DNA from: Periconia sp. R9002
Taxonomy: Eukaryota > Ascomycota > Dothideomycetes > Pleosporales > Periconiaceae
Direction of reading: 5' to 3'
Assembly: GCA_023627715.1 (NCBI GenBank)
Contig: JAMAHW010000124.1
Location: 1 to 64,000 of the forward strand
DNA length: 64,000 bases
Part shown: positions 62,583-64,000 of the stretch, piece by piece
Position numbering within the stretch: position 1 is the stretch's first letter
How the letters are laid out: each line of letters starts with the position of its first letter
The notes under the pieces: generated by a model
Seen by the model: the letters and a program-made list of their open reading frames with translations, nothing else
Databases searched by the model: none
Told to the model about the DNA's origin: nothing
Program-made: the position numbers and the translations under genes

Positions 62583-62990
62583 TCAGTTGGAACAGGATAC
62601 ACTTCCGCTCTCACTCTTCCGGAACCTGATCGCCAAAGTGAGAACAGGTCGACCTCAAGATCAAATTATGCTAAACCGTGGGTTGGGTGCAAGGAAGGTT
62701 GGACGGAAGAACAACAGCGCCGAGGGAACGCCCGAGGTTGACCGATAATGAATCACAATGGCAATTAGTCCTGTTAAGATGCTTTAAATGTACTACTGAA
62801 GGAAAAGACTTGGATTGACGATAGCGACTATCGACTGAGCTTGTACGTTCCTATGTATCTGAGGATTGCTAGCGACTGTGTCGCTCTGCATGCAGAGTCA
62901 AGGATTGAGTTACGTGACTTGCTTACCTGTCGAAATTTGTGCTCGGCTTCAGGTATCAGGTCCCAGCGCTCCTCATCCGCCACCACTCGT
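62583..62990 (-). mobile_element. Presumed 5' leader and LTR remnant of the gag element
   Basis: In the gag direction this lies upstream of the start codon. It includes the proximal flanking repeat (about 62880-62980), partner of 61340-61440. I could not define LTR ends (TG...CA) or a primer-binding site with confidence. Confidence 0.4.
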
Positions 62991-64000
62991 CCCGACCGCC
63001 ATTCGCTGGTCTCTCCCTTCGCACGACGATTGGCCTCCATGACGGGCATTTGTAATGCTATGGGAGCAGCGGGGTTGAGTGATTGAATAGGGACAATTGC
63101 AATGCAGTTAGCGTTGCGCGCTACCTCCTTACAACTTATAGTGGGTGTGAGCAATAGTGACTCGATCAACATGCATTTACAGTATGAGCGACCTGATCCA
63201 TTCACCGCTTTATTCCCTCACCAAACTATAACTGTAGGTGGGGCTGTATGTGTAAATGCACCTAAGCTTAGCGACACTGGTGTGCATGGACACGCATGCA
63301 TTTACAAATCCCACTGATATAAGTCTTACTAATGCACCGAGGCTCGTTATGACGTTCTTCGTGTAACAAGCACATCGCCTTGAAGTGCTCACCGCTGTCT
63401 GTATTCACGAGCGTGGCCATATTCCTGCATGAGATCCTCGACGGCCACGCTGGACTCGTCGCTGAAGGAGTTGGCTTCCAAAGCCTTGCAGCATAGCGCG
63501 CAACGCTAACTTACGGTAGCTAAACAACAAGGCGGCAGGGCATCTGGTAAGCACGTGCGGGACACTGCCCGATGCCAGCGCGCAACGCTAACGTGTTCCA
63601 CCACCCCGGTCACCTCACCAAAATCCATGCGCGAGCACGCGTCGAAACAACAACGGGCCGCGTATACAGTAACGCAATCACTCGTCTTGAAAAAGATAGG
63701 GCAGATCTTTTTTCTAGCCAATGAAAAGCAAGATATTGGGAATCACCGGAAGGCTTCTCAGTTATCCCAAGTTCCCCACTCAAGCCTCGAAGGTCCCCTT
63801 CTTACAAGCGTGATCCTTCAACGTCACCATAAGCTTTGCGTTCTCGACAGGCACAGCTCTGATAAGACGTCGGACTATTGCATTTTTCCTTATCTCCTCC
63901 GTACATGGAAGAAATCTCCTAGCCTCATGTGCTAGCACGCTCTTTCCACACGAAAGGTCGTCCAATACGGCCTCGATCTCTAAGTAGTGGGAGCCCGCCG
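62991..64000 (+). repeat. Repeat R2, copy C (runs off the window)
   Basis: Nearly identical to copy B over 63370-63660, looser elsewhere. It includes the segment CGTGCGGGACACTGCCCGAT between the two complement-oriented motifs ending at 63510 and 63592. The copy continues to the window edge, so the right boundary is unknown. Confidence 0.8.
63107..63510. mobile_element. MITE-like element inside R2, copy C
   Basis: Bounded by GTTAGCGTTGCGCGC at 63107-63121 and its complement at 63496-63510. It aligns with copies A and B over its whole length with scattered substitutions. Confidence 0.65.

Overview
The window reads as nuclear DNA of a filamentous ascomycete. The evidence is short GT-AG introns (about 50-140 bp), many broken pogo/Fot-type transposons, a gypsy-type gag, transition-biased decay of repeats resembling repeat-induced point mutation, and fungal families (a BLM/Sgs1/QDE-3 helicase, HET-domain and OrsD/DUF3505-like relics). 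A four-module NRPS with two N-methyltransferase domains has the layout described for tentoxin synthetase of Alternaria, so Pleosporales (Dothideomycetes) is the best guess.

Layout. 0.2-4.3 kb is mostly decayed (OrsD-like relic, pogo HTH relic). 4.3-7.4 kb holds a frameshifted small Cys-rich protein with a mitochondrial-type N terminus, an intact 471-residue protein of unknown function, and a gene fragment next to a Fot-like element with terminal inverted repeats (7.4-9.2 kb). 9.6-14.7 kb is a two-exon RecQ helicase of BLM type. 14.8-22.9 kb is gene-poor and repeat-rich, but contains a very small secreted-peptide gene (18.48 kb) and a GALE fragment. 22.9-26.8 kb is a nucleotide-sugar group: a UDP-galactose-type transporter, a complete UDP-glucose 4-epimerase, and a glycosyltransferase-like gene cut off by repeat R2. 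28.59-29.36 kb is the most unusual locus: a secreted-peptide gene whose 3' half is eight tandem, related introns separated by seven exons of exactly 3 nt. 29.7-33.2 kb is a graveyard of pogo, OrsD-like and HET relics. 34.0-49.5 kb is the NRPS on the minus strand, split by one frameshift near 45.77 kb. 49.5-52.9 kb is repeat DNA with a stray copy of the 5' end of the next gene, and 52.9-57.8 kb is an eight-exon ABC-C transporter. After a 100-N gap (58.78-58.88 kb) the rest is pogo relics, a gag ORF and a third copy of repeat R2.

How the genes may work together. The NRPS and the ABC-C transporter plausibly form the core of a cyclic N-methylated tetrapeptide locus (synthesis and export). No P450 is visible in the window, although tentoxin needs one for dehydro-phenylalanine. 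The transporter and epimerase supply and move UDP-galactose. The two small secreted-peptide genes lie between the repeats and are not explained by either pathway. Two repeat families (R1 about 0.7-0.9 kb, R2 at least 1.2 kb with a nested roughly 400-bp element carrying GTTAGCGTTGCGCGC ends) occur three times each and border the accessory genes. All calls were made by eye from translations; no database search was possible.
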